From contig DATDBU010000027.1 in the NCBI GenBank assembly GCA_036524675.1, forward strand, positions 1-64,000: 64,000 nucleotides of DNA. Direction: 5' to 3'. Every line of letters starts with the position of its first letter. Position 1 is the stretch's first letter. This DNA is from DATDAW01 sp036524675. Its GTDB lineage: Bacteria; Verrucomicrobiota; Verrucomicrobiia; Chthoniobacterales; DASVRZ01. The notes under the pieces are model-generated. The model saw nothing but the letters and a program-made list of their open reading frames with translations, made no database searches and had not been told where the DNA came from. Of this stretch, positions 25,444-34,226 are shown one piece after another. The translations under genes were made by a program, and so were the position numbers.

Positions 25444-25662
25444 CCCTGTTCTCACCCGCACTGTCCAGGCCCGCAACAGTCGTGTGAGGAAACGGAAACC
25501 AGGGGCACCAAAAATAGTCCCGATTGGGCTGGAATATCTGTTTTTTGTAGTTTGCTAAAAGACCGGAATGTCCGTAAAATAGTCGGCGTTCACTTAACCG
25601 TTTCCCGGAGAGTTGGCCGCGGTTCGGACGATGTTCCGGGGAAGCTCAGAAAGCAGACGAAT

Positions 25663-25971
25663 ATGATGAAGATCCTGACGATCTCCGGTTTCCTGGCTGT
25701 GGCTTTACTCGCGACTCCGATGGCTCAAGCAGGTGTGGATGTCGCAGCCAACCAGGCTACCAATAGCAAGAAAGCACGGTTGGCCGATAAGCCAGTCCAG
25801 TCTTTGACCGGATCAGCCATCCCAGCACGAGTCACAACCAAGAGATTTCCTAGCACGGTGGGCGGCTCACCGCTTCTCGTTCTAGACAGTGACGATCTCA
25901 GCCGATCCGGCGCAACCACTGTCACCGGCATGTTGAGGAATATTCCCGGCATCACCGTGAGTAGGCGCTAA
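25663..25971 (+). CDS. Truncated TonB-receptor plug protein, signal peptide plus plug start
   Basis: 102 residues from ATG 25663 (a second ATG follows directly). A signal peptide (ILTISGFLAVALLATPMAQA) is followed by a short low-complexity linker and then VGGSPLLVLDSDDLSRSGAT and TVTGMLRNIPGITVSRR, the first part of a TonB-dependent receptor plug (usually VxVLxxxDLxxSGAxxVxxxLRxxPGV). The stop comes immediately after the 'PGI' strand, where a normal receptor would continue for 500-700 residues. The DNA downstream encodes no barrel in any frame. It is either a broken gene left by deletion or a stand-alone plug peptide. Confidence 0.65.
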   Translation: MMKILTISGFLAVALLATPMAQAGVDVAANQATNSKKARLADKPVQSLTGSAIPARVTTKRFPSTVGGSPLLVLDSDDLSRSGATTVTGMLRNIPGITVSRR

Positions 25972-26062
25972 GGTACTCTGCGAAGTGCGACGTAAGCGTG
26001 CTCGCAGGGATCGGCGTGGATGATCCCATTTGTTTTTGAGGCGCGGCCTCCCGAACCCCAGC

Positions 26063-26941
26063 TCAGGAGTCCGTGCCGTTTCGTTTTGGTGAATCCCACG
26101 CGGACAGAAAGGCATCGATCAACCATGGGAGCCGATCGCTGTAACCGCCTTCGAGAACGGCGCCTACAGGAGCCGAAAATTTGGCAAGCCATTCGCCAAA
26201 GGTGGCGAAATCTTCTTCCAGAAGCGTCATGTTCGTAATCGGGTCGCCGGCAAAAGCATCGAATCCGGCAGAAACTAACAATAAATCCGGCTCGAAGTCC
26301 GCCAGCACCTCCAACGATTTTTCGAGCTCCGCGAGATGCACCGCCCGCGGAGCCATCGGTCGGACCGGAAAATTCCGGATATTATCAAAGGATTCTCCGC
26401 CAGACCCGGGCCAGCCGGGCAATTGATGAACAGAGGCAAAGACAATTTGCTCATTTCCCCGGACAAGTGCTTCCGTACCATTGCCGTGATGGGCGTCGAA
26501 ATCCCAGATGGCGACCCTGCCCGCACCGGCGTCCAATGCCGCCAGCGCCGCGATCGCGATTGAATTGAGATAACAAAACCCCATGGCTTGTTCCGCAAGA
26601 GCGTGATGGCCCGGCGGGCGCATCAGCGAAAAAGCCTTTCTCCCCTGCAATGCAACCTCATACACCTGTAAGGCGCTGCCCGCAGCCTGCCGCGCATGGT
26701 CCAGGATCCCTGGAAGCCAGGCCGTATCCGCATCAAAATCCCGGGCCAGACCGAATCGACTCAGATGATCCGGCGTGTGAGCACGCAGAATTTCCCGGTC
26801 TGACGCTAAACGAGGCACACGCCATTCCCAGTCGGGATGTCGGTTTTTGAGGTGTTTGGCGCTCTCCACAACACGGGCTGGACGTTCCGGATGCCCAGGG
26901 ACTTCGTAACCAGCGGAGATAGGGTCATAAAAAAGGATCAT
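26063..26941 (-). CDS. Histone-deacetylase-family hydrolase (acetylpolyamine/acetoin-type)
   Basis: 292 residues from ATG 26941, which precedes the conserved ILFYDPISAGYEVPGHPERP. The zinc site is intact: His112-His113 (RPPGHHA), Asp147/Asp149/His151 (WDFDAHHGNG), and Asp in LLVSAGFDAFAGD. Bacterial members deacetylate acetylpolyamines, acetoin-related or other N-acyl amines in the cytoplasm. It is divergent from the macA gene at 27064. No acetylase neighbour is seen. A tail GGYSDRLPWLIDAFL fits the family. Confidence 0.9.
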   Translation of the reverse strand: MILFYDPISAGYEVPGHPERPARVVESAKHLKNRHPDWEWRVPRLASDREILRAHTPDHLSRFGLARDFDADTAWLPGILDHARQAAGSALQVYEVALQGRKAFSLMRPPGHHALAEQAMGFCYLNSIAIAALAALDAGAGRVAIWDFDAHHGNGTEALVRGNEQIVFASVHQLPGWPGSGGESFDNIRNFPVRPMAPRAVHLAELEKSLEVLADFEPDLLLVSAGFDAFAGDPITNMTLLEEDFATFGEWLAKFSAPVGAVLEGGYSDRLPWLIDAFLSAWDSPKRNGTDS

Positions 26942-27063
26942 CGTGTCCCATAAAGCATACATCCCGCCATTCGCCCTTTGCACGCCGGATGCATTCTTTT
27001 TTGAGCCCCGAGAAGGTCAGGATTTAGCAACTTTCCCCGAGACAACATGTTATAGAGAGCGTA

Positions 27064-28299
27064 ATGTTTCTGTCCTCCCGCTTCAAATGGCTTTTGGTCC
27101 TACTTGCGATCGTCGGCAGCACAGCAGGTTTTTTCTGGTGGAAGAAAAGTAACAGCGACTCTGCCACAACGTATTTAACGGCGCCCGTAACGCGCGGTGA
27201 CATTATCCAAGCCGTGACCGCGACAGGCGCCCTCAACGCTGTCGTAAATGTGACGGTTGGCAGCCAGATTTCCGGAAATATTCAGAAGCTATTCGCCGAC
27301 TTCAATACTCGAGTGAAAGAGGGCCAGGTCATTGCACAGATCGATCCGGCCACTTACAAAGCCAATGTCACTCAGGCACAGGGCGATCTGGCCAATGCAA
27401 AGGCCGCTCTGGAACTGGCGAAAATCAGCGCGGATCGCACGACTCGCCTTCGGGCACAGAGCTCAGCTTCGGCCGCCGATGTCGATCAGGCGATTGCAAC
27501 TCTGCATCAGGCACAGGCCCAGGTGACCATTAAGGAGGGGTCGCTTGCCAAAGCGCAGGCCGATCTGGAGCGCTGCACCATTTACGCGCCCATCGACGGC
27601 ATCGTGATTTCTCGTAGCGTCGATGTCGGACAAACCGTCGCGGCGAGTATGACGGCGCCCGTGCTTTTTTCCATTGCCAACGATCTCTCCAAAATGCAGA
27701 TCGACGCGAACGTAGCCGAAGCCGACATCGGCGCGGTCGAAGTGGGCCAAAAGGTGGATTTTACCGTGGACGCTTTCCCTTACCGGATTTTTCACGGAAC
27801 GGTTGTCCAGATCCGAAACTCCCCATTGACGGTTCAAAATGTGGTTACGTACGACACCGTCATTTCTGTCGATAACCCGGACTTGAAATTGAAACCCGGC
27901 ATGACAGCGAACGTTTCGATTATCGTCGCCGAGCGCAAGGATGTTCTGAAAATTGGCAATGCTGCATTGCGAATCCGCCTCGGAGCCCCGGCGGCAGGAT
28001 CGCCCGCCACCGGAGACGGTAGTCGATCACGCAAGGGAAGCGGCGGGGCAGAAGGTTCATCGCATCGCCGGCAGTCTGGCGACAGGCGGCCGAACCAAAC
28101 GGTTTATCTATTGCCTGCAAACGCCAAAGAACCGCAACCCAAAGAAATACAACCCGGCATCACCGACGGAGTCAGCACGGAAGTAATCTCGGGGCTGAAC
28201 GAAGGTGACACGGTGGTCACAGCCGTTATTCAACCGACGACGTCCGACATGCAGCGCCCGGCGTCGAACCCTTTCGGAGGGGCGCCGCGCATGCGCTAA
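27064..28299 (+). CDS. macA: MacA-like periplasmic adaptor of an ABC exporter
   Basis: 411 residues. An N-terminal membrane anchor (WLLVLLAIVGSTAGFFWW) is followed by a biotinyl-lipoyl region split around a coiled coil (AQGDLANAKAALELAKISAD and GSLAKAQADLERCTI), then IYAPIDGIVISRSVDVGQTV and a beta-barrel. It bridges the MacB permease and an outer-membrane TolC-type channel to export macrolides, peptides or lipids. The insertion at about residues 305-340 is a Gly/Ser/Arg/His-rich low-complexity loop in place of a compact barrel loop. It lies directly before the ATPase and permease genes, with 12 nt to the ATPase. Confidence 0.9.
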   Translation: MFLSSRFKWLLVLLAIVGSTAGFFWWKKSNSDSATTYLTAPVTRGDIIQAVTATGALNAVVNVTVGSQISGNIQKLFADFNTRVKEGQVIAQIDPATYKANVTQAQGDLANAKAALELAKISADRTTRLRAQSSASAADVDQAIATLHQAQAQVTIKEGSLAKAQADLERCTIYAPIDGIVISRSVDVGQTVAASMTAPVLFSIANDLSKMQIDANVAEADIGAVEVGQKVDFTVDAFPYRIFHGTVVQIRNSPLTVQNVVTYDTVISVDNPDLKLKPGMTANVSIIVAERKDVLKIGNAALRIRLGAPAAGSPATGDGSRSRKGSGGAEGSSHRRQSGDRRPNQTVYLLPANAKEPQPKEIQPGITDGVSTEVISGLNEGDTVVTAVIQPTTSDMQRPASNPFGGAPRMR

Positions 28300-28311
28300 C
28301 TTCCTTCTACA

Positions 28312-29061
28312 ATGGACCCAAAACGAACAGTCGTTCGGCTCGACAATCTCGTGAAGACCTATCGAACTGGCGAAGTTGAAGTCCAAGCGGTACGGGGTGT
28401 GTCGCTGGAAATTCGGCGCGGCGAATTTGTCACGGTAATGGGCTCGAGCGGCTCGGGAAAATCAACATTGATGAACACGCTCGGGTGCCTGGATCGGCCT
28501 ACAAGTGGACGCTATTTGCTCGACGGCATTGACGTTTCACGGCTCGGACGCGATCAGCTTGCCGACATCCGCAATCAAAAACTCGGCTTTGTATTCCAAA
28601 GCTTCAATCTGCTTGCCCGCACGTCGGCGCTCGAGAATGTCGAGCTCCCCCTGCTCTACGGTCACCGGCGCCTTTCCGGACGCGAGATGCGCGTCAAAGC
28701 CATGCACGCCCTCGATATCGTCGGTCTCAGCAAACGCTCTGAACACCATCCCAGCCAGCTTTCGGGCGGTCAGCAGCAACGTGTCGCGATCGCAAGATCC
28801 CTTATTAATGACCCTGAAATCATCCTGGCCGACGAACCCACAGGCAATCTCGACACCCGGACCAGCGTCGAAATCATGGGGGTTTTTCAAAGGCTCAACG
28901 ACCAGGGAATTACCATCGTCATGGTTACCCACGAACTGGACATTGCTCGCTACGCCACTCGTAACATCGTCATGCGCGACGGCCGAATTTTGACCGACAG
29001 CCCCGTCGCCAATCGCACTCAAGCGTGTAAAGCAATATCTCAAATGACGAATGACGAATGA
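28312..29061 (+). CDS. macB: MacB-type ABC transporter ATPase
   Basis: 249 residues; LolD/MacB-like ATPase with Walker A GSSGSGKST, Q-loop FVFQSFNLLARTS, signature QLSGGQQQRVAIAR, Walker B IILADEPTGNLD, and an H-loop THELDIAR. It powers export together with the FtsX-like permease that follows; in E. coli both domains form one MacB chain, here they are split. The last five codons (TNDE and stop) are made of a TGACGAA repeat, the left arm of a palindromic element, so the natural C-terminus may have been extended or replaced. Confidence 0.9.
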   Translation: MDPKRTVVRLDNLVKTYRTGEVEVQAVRGVSLEIRRGEFVTVMGSSGSGKSTLMNTLGCLDRPTSGRYLLDGIDVSRLGRDQLADIRNQKLGFVFQSFNLLARTSALENVELPLLYGHRRLSGREMRVKAMHALDIVGLSKRSEHHPSQLSGGQQQRVAIARSLINDPEIILADEPTGNLDTRTSVEIMGVFQRLNDQGITIVMVTHELDIARYATRNIVMRDGRILTDSPVANRTQACKAISQMTNDE

Positions 29062-29115
29062 CGAATGACGATGGTATGTCGGGTGTCGTTACACATTCGT
29101 CATTCGTCATTCGTC
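29046..29115. repeat. Palindromic repeat of TGACGAA heptamers overlapping the ATPase stop
   Basis: A 22-bp left arm of GACGAAT units (29046-29067) is the exact reverse complement of the right arm at 29094-29115, with a 26-bp spacer. The stop codon of the upstream ATPase gene lies in the left arm. It is a REP-like element of the oligomer class, in the gap between the ATPase and permease genes. Confidence 0.85.
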
Positions 29116-29128
29116 CTCAGACCTTCCC

Positions 29129-30346
29129 ATGCGCCTCCTCTCCACTTTCACCATCGCTCTCCGGGCATTGCGCCGGAACAAAATGCGCTCTGCCCTCACG
29201 GCTCTCGGCATCATTATCGGCGTGGGCGCCGTAATTGCCATGGTCGGCATCGGCAACGGCGCACGGGCACAGGTCGAAGCGCAGATCGCAGGCCTCGGAG
29301 AGAATCTTATTCTCATTTACCCGGGCAGCATTACCTCCAGTGGCATTCGAACCGGTTGGGGCGGCAGTTCCACTTTGAAAATCGAAGATGTGCAGGCCAT
29401 CCAACGTGAAGTTTCCGAAGTCATCGCCATCAGCCCTGAGGTCCGGACCCAGCAACAAGTCGCCGCGGCAGGCGGCAACTGGTTCACGCAAATCCTCGGC
29501 GAATCCGCCCAATACTTCGACATGCGCGAGTGGGCCATCACTGATGGCGCAGCATTCACCGATCAGGACATTCGGAGCGCGAACAAAGTCGCCGTCGTCG
29601 GCACCACGCTCGCCCAGCAGCTGTACGGCAGCGCATCACCCGTGGGACAAATTTTGCGTATCAACAATGTGCCATTCGTGGTCACTGGCGTTCTCGCCTC
29701 GAAAGGTATGTCCATGCATGGCCAAGATCAGGACGACGTCGCCATCATCCCATGGTCCAGCGCCCAGAAACGCGTCACCGGCGGCACCAGTTTCCGAGCG
29801 ATCAACATCCAGGTCGCCAGCCAGGCAGTCATGCAAAATGCTCAGGACCAAATCACTTCCATTCTGCGTCAACGCCATCGCATCGGCGCCGGAAAAGACG
29901 ACGACTTTACAGTGCGCACCCAGCAGGAAATTGCGGAGACAGCCGCCGCCACCACCAACGTTATGAGGCTGCTCCTCGGAGCCATTGCCAGCGTTTCACT
30001 CGTCGTCGGCGGCATCGGAATCATGAATATCATGCTGGTGAGCGTTACCGAGCGCACCCGGGAAATCGGCATTCGAATCTCTGTTGGAGCCCACGGACGC
30101 GATATCCTGACCCAGTTCCTCATCGAAGCCGTCGCCTTGAGTTGTCTCGGCGGCATCATTGGCATTCTTCTCGGAATCGGCACAGCGCAAATCTTATCAA
30201 GAGTTGCGAATTGGCCGACGTTGATTTCCTTCGAGTCGATCCTTGTCGCATTCCTTTTTAGCGCCGGCGTCGGCATTTTCTTCGGCTTTTATCCGGCCAG
30301 AAAAGCCGCACGACTCGATCCTATCGAAGCCTTAAGATACGAGTGA
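29129..30346 (+). CDS. macB: MacB-type FtsX permease
   Basis: 405 residues. An N-terminal membrane helix sits within ALRALRRNKMRSALTALGIII, with a GVGAVIAMVGIGNGA segment. A large periplasmic MacB_PCD domain spans about 50-270, then three C-terminal helices (LLLGAIASVSLVVGGIGIMN, IMLVSVTERTREIGIRISVG, FLFSAGVGIFFGFYPARKAA). The conserved FYPARKAARLDPIEALRYE end is typical. It partners the ATPase at 28312 and the adaptor at 27064. The stop codon lies at the start of another palindromic repeat. Confidence 0.9.
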   Translation: MRLLSTFTIALRALRRNKMRSALTALGIIIGVGAVIAMVGIGNGARAQVEAQIAGLGENLILIYPGSITSSGIRTGWGGSSTLKIEDVQAIQREVSEVIAISPEVRTQQQVAAAGGNWFTQILGESAQYFDMREWAITDGAAFTDQDIRSANKVAVVGTTLAQQLYGSASPVGQILRINNVPFVVTGVLASKGMSMHGQDQDDVAIIPWSSAQKRVTGGTSFRAINIQVASQAVMQNAQDQITSILRQRHRIGAGKDDDFTVRTQQEIAETAAATTNVMRLLLGAIASVSLVVGGIGIMNIMLVSVTERTREIGIRISVGAHGRDILTQFLIEAVALSCLGGIIGILLGIGTAQILSRVANWPTLISFESILVAFLFSAGVGIFFGFYPARKAARLDPIEALRYE

Positions 30347-30451
30347 GTTTTAAGCCTTGAGTTTGTAAGTCCTAAGACTCCGGGCAACTGTCCTGTGCAA
30401 CGCAACGGTCTTCCGTATTCCTAAAAACTTGCAAACTTAAGACTTAAACTC
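30345..30451. repeat. Imperfect palindromic repeat of TTAAG/GAGTTT oligomers
   Basis: The left arm at 30345-30370 (starting GAGTTTTAAGCCTTGAGTTT) is largely complementary to 30427-30451 (ACTTGCAAACTTAAGACTTA...). About 56 bp lie between them. It starts at the stop codon of the permease gene and fills the gap to the next gene. Confidence 0.75.
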
Positions 30452-30458
30452 CTTCCAC

Positions 30459-31235
30459 ATGCAAACCGGTCTTGTCTCCATCACGTTCCGCCAACTCAAG
30501 CCGCGCGAAATCGTCCCGCTGGCCCAGCAAGCCAACCTGCAATGCATCGAGTGGGGCGGAGATATCCACGTTCCAGCGGGTGACATTCAGGCTGCACATG
30601 ACGTCGCGAAGCTCACTACTGACGCTGGGATCAAGATCGTTGCCTATGGTTCCTACTACCGCGCGGGATACAATCTCCCTGGTGAACCCCGTTTCGAAAC
30701 GATCGTCGAAACCGCCGTTGCGCTCGGCGCCCCATGCATCCGCGTCTGGCCTGGGCGGGTCGCATCGGAAGCCGCTACCTCCGGCGACTGGAAGGCGATC
30801 ATACACGACTCCCTCCGTTGCGCGAAACTCGCAGAAGCCGCCGGCCTCTGCATCGCTTACGAATATCACACGGGTACACTCACGGACTCGATTGACTCCA
30901 CACGCAGGCTTCTCGAGGCCACGGCTCATCCGGCTGTCTATACCCTTTGGCAGGCGCCGACCGATCAAACGAAGGAGCATTGTCTGGAGGCCCTTCGCGC
31001 CGTCATTGAAACCCAGCGACTGCATCACGTCCACGCTTTCCATTGGTGGCCTGATTCGGCCAACCGCCTGTCCCTGGCCGATGGCGCAGACCGTTGGCAG
31101 GCCTATCTTGCAGAGATAAAGAAATCCGCTAATTCCCCGGCAGTTCTTCTGGAATTTCTCCCCCACAACGATCCTCATCTGCTGACTCGCGAAGCCGCAA
31201 TATTGAATGAGTGGGTCGCGAAACTTGAGGGGTAG
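30459..31235 (+). CDS. Sugar phosphate isomerase/epimerase (AP-endonuclease-2-like TIM barrel)
   Basis: 258 residues starting right after the palindromic repeat. Strands and loops such as GLVSITFRQLKPREIVPLAQ, IEWGGDIHVP, KIVAYGSYYRAGY, AVALGAPCIRVWPG and GLCIAYEYHTGT carry Glu, Asp and His residues placed as metal ligands of the xylose-isomerase-like barrel. It probably isomerises or epimerises a sugar or inositol derivative. Substrate is unknown. The next gene, the protease at 31282, starts 46 nt later. Confidence 0.8.
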   Translation: MQTGLVSITFRQLKPREIVPLAQQANLQCIEWGGDIHVPAGDIQAAHDVAKLTTDAGIKIVAYGSYYRAGYNLPGEPRFETIVETAVALGAPCIRVWPGRVASEAATSGDWKAIIHDSLRCAKLAEAAGLCIAYEYHTGTLTDSIDSTRRLLEATAHPAVYTLWQAPTDQTKEHCLEALRAVIETQRLHHVHAFHWWPDSANRLSLADGADRWQAYLAEIKKSANSPAVLLEFLPHNDPHLLTREAAILNEWVAKLEG

Positions 31236-31281
31236 GGTGGCGGCTTTGGTTTTGTTTTTTTCGCACCTCTCCAGGTGTGCT

Positions 31282-32697
31282 ATGGTCGAACCCATGCTCA
31301 AAAAGCGCATTCTTACGTGCGGCATCGCCACGATCGTCGCGTTCCAGCTTTTTCCAGCCGCGCACGCCCAAACCAAAGCCCCCGTCCAGACAGCAACTCC
31401 AGAACAGGACTCAGATTCGGATGCCGATCCCGCCAGTGTTCAGAGTGGAACAGCCCAATCCGACTCCGAGGCGGACAGCGCTTACGACAGCATGACTGTT
31501 TTCACCCGGGCACTGCAACTGATCCGCCAGGACTATGTGGATGATAAAAAGGTTTCCTACAAAGACCTTACCTACCACGCGTTGCAGGGCATGCTTTCCG
31601 CCCTTGATCCTCATTCGCAATTCATGGGACCGGATGATTTCAAGGACATGCAGGATGATACCAAGAGCGCGTTCACCGGTCTCGGCATCGTCGTGTCATT
31701 TCGCGACGGAATGTTGACCGTGGTCACGCCGATGGAAGATTCGCCGAGCTTCAAGGCCGGCATCCTACCCGGTGATCAGATCGTTCGCATTGACGGTGTC
31801 AGTACCGAAAAAATGGAGCTCTCCGAGGCCGTGGACAAACTCCGTGGCGACATCGGTAAGAAGATCAAGCTCACCATCGCCCGCCCTGGAACAAAAGAAC
31901 TCAAGGATTTCGATCTCACACGCACGCTTATCAAGGTCACGAGTGTAAAAGATGCCAAAATCCTCCACGCGGGTGAGGCAGGAGACTTCAAAATCGGCTA
32001 CGTCCGGATTACGCAATTCAATGAGCCGACTGCCGCAGAACTCGATAAAGCCGTTCGCAGTCTGCGCGACCAGGGTATGCAATCGCTCGTCATTGACCTG
32101 CGCTACAATCCCGGCGGTCTGCTCACGAGTGCTGTGGATGTTTGCAGCCAGTTCCTGGCGCCAAACCAGATGGTCGTTTACACGGAGGGGCGCGCCGTTT
32201 CCCAGAAACGCACGTATCGCACCAACGGCGTTGCCAAGCCCGATACCAAGCTGCCACTCGTCGTCCTCGTAAATAGTGGCAGCGCCAGTGGCGCCGAGAT
32301 TGTGGCTGGCGCGTTGAAAGATCTCAATCGCGCCATCCTGATTGGCGAAACAACATTCGGCAAAGGAAGCGTCCAAAGCGTCGTCCAGCTTCAGGACGGC
32401 TCCGCGGTCAAACTCACCACTGCAAAATATTTCACTCCAAGCCGTCAGGTCATCCATGAGCGAGGCATTACACCGACGATCGTCTCAACGATGACTCCCA
32501 ATGAAGAGCGCGCCCTGATGCTCGCCCGACGGGAGGAAAAACTGACGCCGGAAGAACAAAAGACCGTGGATAGCTCGGACGATCCTCAACTGGATCGTGC
32601 GATCGATGCACTCAAAGGCGTTATGATCTACAACAGCCAGCAACTGGCAAAGGCCGATGCCGCACCGGCAGCGAAGTCCGAACCGGCTAAGAAGTAG
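31282..32697 (+). CDS. ctpA: Carboxy-terminal processing protease (S41, CtpA-like)
   Basis: 471 residues from ATG 31282 (ATG 31294 also possible), with a signal peptide ending AAHAQ. Order: helical N-domain with SQFMGPDDFKDMQDDTKSAF, PDZ domain at about 110-190, then the S41 protease domain with the catalytic Ser in LVNSGSASGAEIVAGAL and Lys in ETTFGKGSVQSVVQL. It cleaves proteins with a non-polar C-terminus in the periplasm, for example penicillin-binding or lipoprotein substrates. The C-terminal helical tail (LDRAIDALKGVMIYNSQQLA) is typical. A short acidic linker (EQDSDSDADPASVQ) follows the signal. Confidence 0.9.
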   Translation: MVEPMLKKRILTCGIATIVAFQLFPAAHAQTKAPVQTATPEQDSDSDADPASVQSGTAQSDSEADSAYDSMTVFTRALQLIRQDYVDDKKVSYKDLTYHALQGMLSALDPHSQFMGPDDFKDMQDDTKSAFTGLGIVVSFRDGMLTVVTPMEDSPSFKAGILPGDQIVRIDGVSTEKMELSEAVDKLRGDIGKKIKLTIARPGTKELKDFDLTRTLIKVTSVKDAKILHAGEAGDFKIGYVRITQFNEPTAAELDKAVRSLRDQGMQSLVIDLRYNPGGLLTSAVDVCSQFLAPNQMVVYTEGRAVSQKRTYRTNGVAKPDTKLPLVVLVNSGSASGAEIVAGALKDLNRAILIGETTFGKGSVQSVVQLQDGSAVKLTTAKYFTPSRQVIHERGITPTIVSTMTPNEERALMLARREEKLTPEEQKTVDSSDDPQLDRAIDALKGVMIYNSQQLAKADAAPAAKSEPAKK

Positions 32698-32738
32698 GAA
32701 TTCCGAGGAGAGCAGGTTGCCACCGTGCTGTTTCCGTC

Positions 32739-34226
32739 TTAATAGCGTCGCGAGCGCCGTCTCGCAGAGGTCTTGCCCACGGCGGCGCCAAAAATGGAGC
32801 CAAGAATTCCGCGGACCAGCGTGCGCCCCATCTGGCTGCCTGCCGCGCGAAGGACACTGGTTCCAACGCTGGTAATCATCTTTTCAAACTCACTCGGTTT
32901 CTCGGGCGTTGCACCTGCTGACGGCGGAGGCGTTTCGGCGGGTCCGGCAGGCGCATTGCGAGCTTTTAAAAGTTCGAACGCCGATTCGCGATCGATCGCT
33001 TTTTCGTAATGTCCATAGATGGCAGAACCTTTGATCGCCGCTTCGCGCTCGGCAGGTGTTAGCGGTTCCAAACGGCTCGCCGGCGGATAAATCAATGCTC
33101 GATCCACCAAAGAAGGCGTCCCTTTTGCGTCGAGAAGCGACACAAGCGCTTCGCCAACCCCCAATTGCGTAATGACTTCGGCGGTATTGAGCTTCGGATT
33201 CGCCCGAAAAGTTTCAGCAGCAGTCTTTACGGCTTTCTGATCCCGCGGCGTGAACGCTCGCAAGGCATGTTGAACACGGTTTCCCAACTGGCCGAGAACC
33301 GTTTCAGGGACATCGAGCGGGTTTTGGGTCACGAAATAGATGCCGACCCCTTTCGAACGGATCAGCCTTACGACCTGCTCGATCTTATCCTGCAGAAACT
33401 TTGGCGCGTCGTTAAAAAGCAAATGTGCTTCGTCAAAAAAGAAGGCGATTTTCGGCTTCTCAGGATCGCCAACCTCCGGCAAACGCTCGAACAGCTCCGA
33501 CATTAACCACAGCAGGAATGTCGCATACAGGTTCGGCGATTGAACCAGCTTGTCCGCGGCAAGCACATTGATGACGCCTTTTCCTCCCGGGCCGGTCTGC
33601 ATCAGGTCGTCCAAATCGAGCGCCGGCTCGCCGAAAAGTTTATCGCCTCCCTGCTGCTCAAGCGCCAGCAATCCGCGCTGAATCGCTCCGACACTCGCTG
33701 CAGAAACGTTTCCGTAATTTGTTTGAAATTGGGACGCGTTGTCCGCAACGAAGGACAGCATTGACCGTAAATCCTTCAGATCCAACAGCAACAGCCCCTG
33801 GTCGTCCGCAATCTTGAAAACCAGGCTAAGGACGCCGCCTTGCACTTCATTCAGTCCTAGCAACCGCCCCATCAACAGCGGCCCCAGATCCGAAACGGTA
33901 GCCCGAACCGGATGGCCCTGTTCGCCGAAAACATCCCAAAACTCCACCGGACAACCTGCAAAGGCGACCGGTTCGATCCCGAGATCCTTCACCCGCTGGT
34001 CAATCTTCGGATTCGGAACGCCGGGCAGGCCGATTCCGGACACGTCGCCTTTGATATCCGCGAGAAAAACCGGGACCCCTTGAGCGCTAAACCGCTCAGC
34101 AATTACCCGCAATGTGACCGTCTTTCCCGTGCCTGTCGCCCCAGCTATTAGCCCGTGGCGATTGGCCATTGCGGGAAGGAGAACGTGTTCTTGGGCACCT
34201 TTAGCAAAGGGAGCAGCTTCTGGCAT
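32739..34226 (-). CDS. HerA-like ATPase (DUF853)
   Basis: 495 residues. Walker A 29-36 (GATGTGKT), VFLADIKGDVSGIG, Walker B KIAFFFDEAHLLF, and the arginine-sensor region QNPLDVPETVLGQLGNRVQ. The end SQMGRTLVRGILGSIFG is the hallmark of DUF853, a bacterial HerA/FtsK-like helicase family, not of archaeal HerA with NurA. It may be a membrane- or DNA-associated ATPase of unknown process. It is convergent with the protease gene and divergent from the polysaccharide locus. A proline-rich linker (PAGPAETPPPSAGATPEKP) precedes the C-terminal part. Confidence 0.85.
   Translation of the reverse strand: MPEAAPFAKGAQEHVLLPAMANRHGLIAGATGTGKTVTLRVIAERFSAQGVPVFLADIKGDVSGIGLPGVPNPKIDQRVKDLGIEPVAFAGCPVEFWDVFGEQGHPVRATVSDLGPLLMGRLLGLNEVQGGVLSLVFKIADDQGLLLLDLKDLRSMLSFVADNASQFQTNYGNVSAASVGAIQRGLLALEQQGGDKLFGEPALDLDDLMQTGPGGKGVINVLAADKLVQSPNLYATFLLWLMSELFERLPEVGDPEKPKIAFFFDEAHLLFNDAPKFLQDKIEQVVRLIRSKGVGIYFVTQNPLDVPETVLGQLGNRVQHALRAFTPRDQKAVKTAAETFRANPKLNTAEVITQLGVGEALVSLLDAKGTPSLVDRALIYPPASRLEPLTPAEREAAIKGSAIYGHYEKAIDRESAFELLKARNAPAGPAETPPPSAGATPEKPSEFEKMITSVGTSVLRAAGSQMGRTLVRGILGSIFGAAVGKTSARRRSRRY

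Noticed and set aside
24436..25476. 346-codon minus-strand open frame
   Set aside because: Antisense to the glutathionyl-hydroquinone reductase, which has full catalytic motifs.
28000..28110. Possible pair of compensating frameshifts in macA
   Set aside because: The Gly/Ser/Arg-rich stretch is compatible with a flexible loop, and the frame is correct on both sides without correction.
29041..29118. Possible CRISPR-like short repeats (TGACGAA)
   Set aside because: Tandem heptamers without spacers and arranged as a palindrome, not a CRISPR array; no cas genes in the window.
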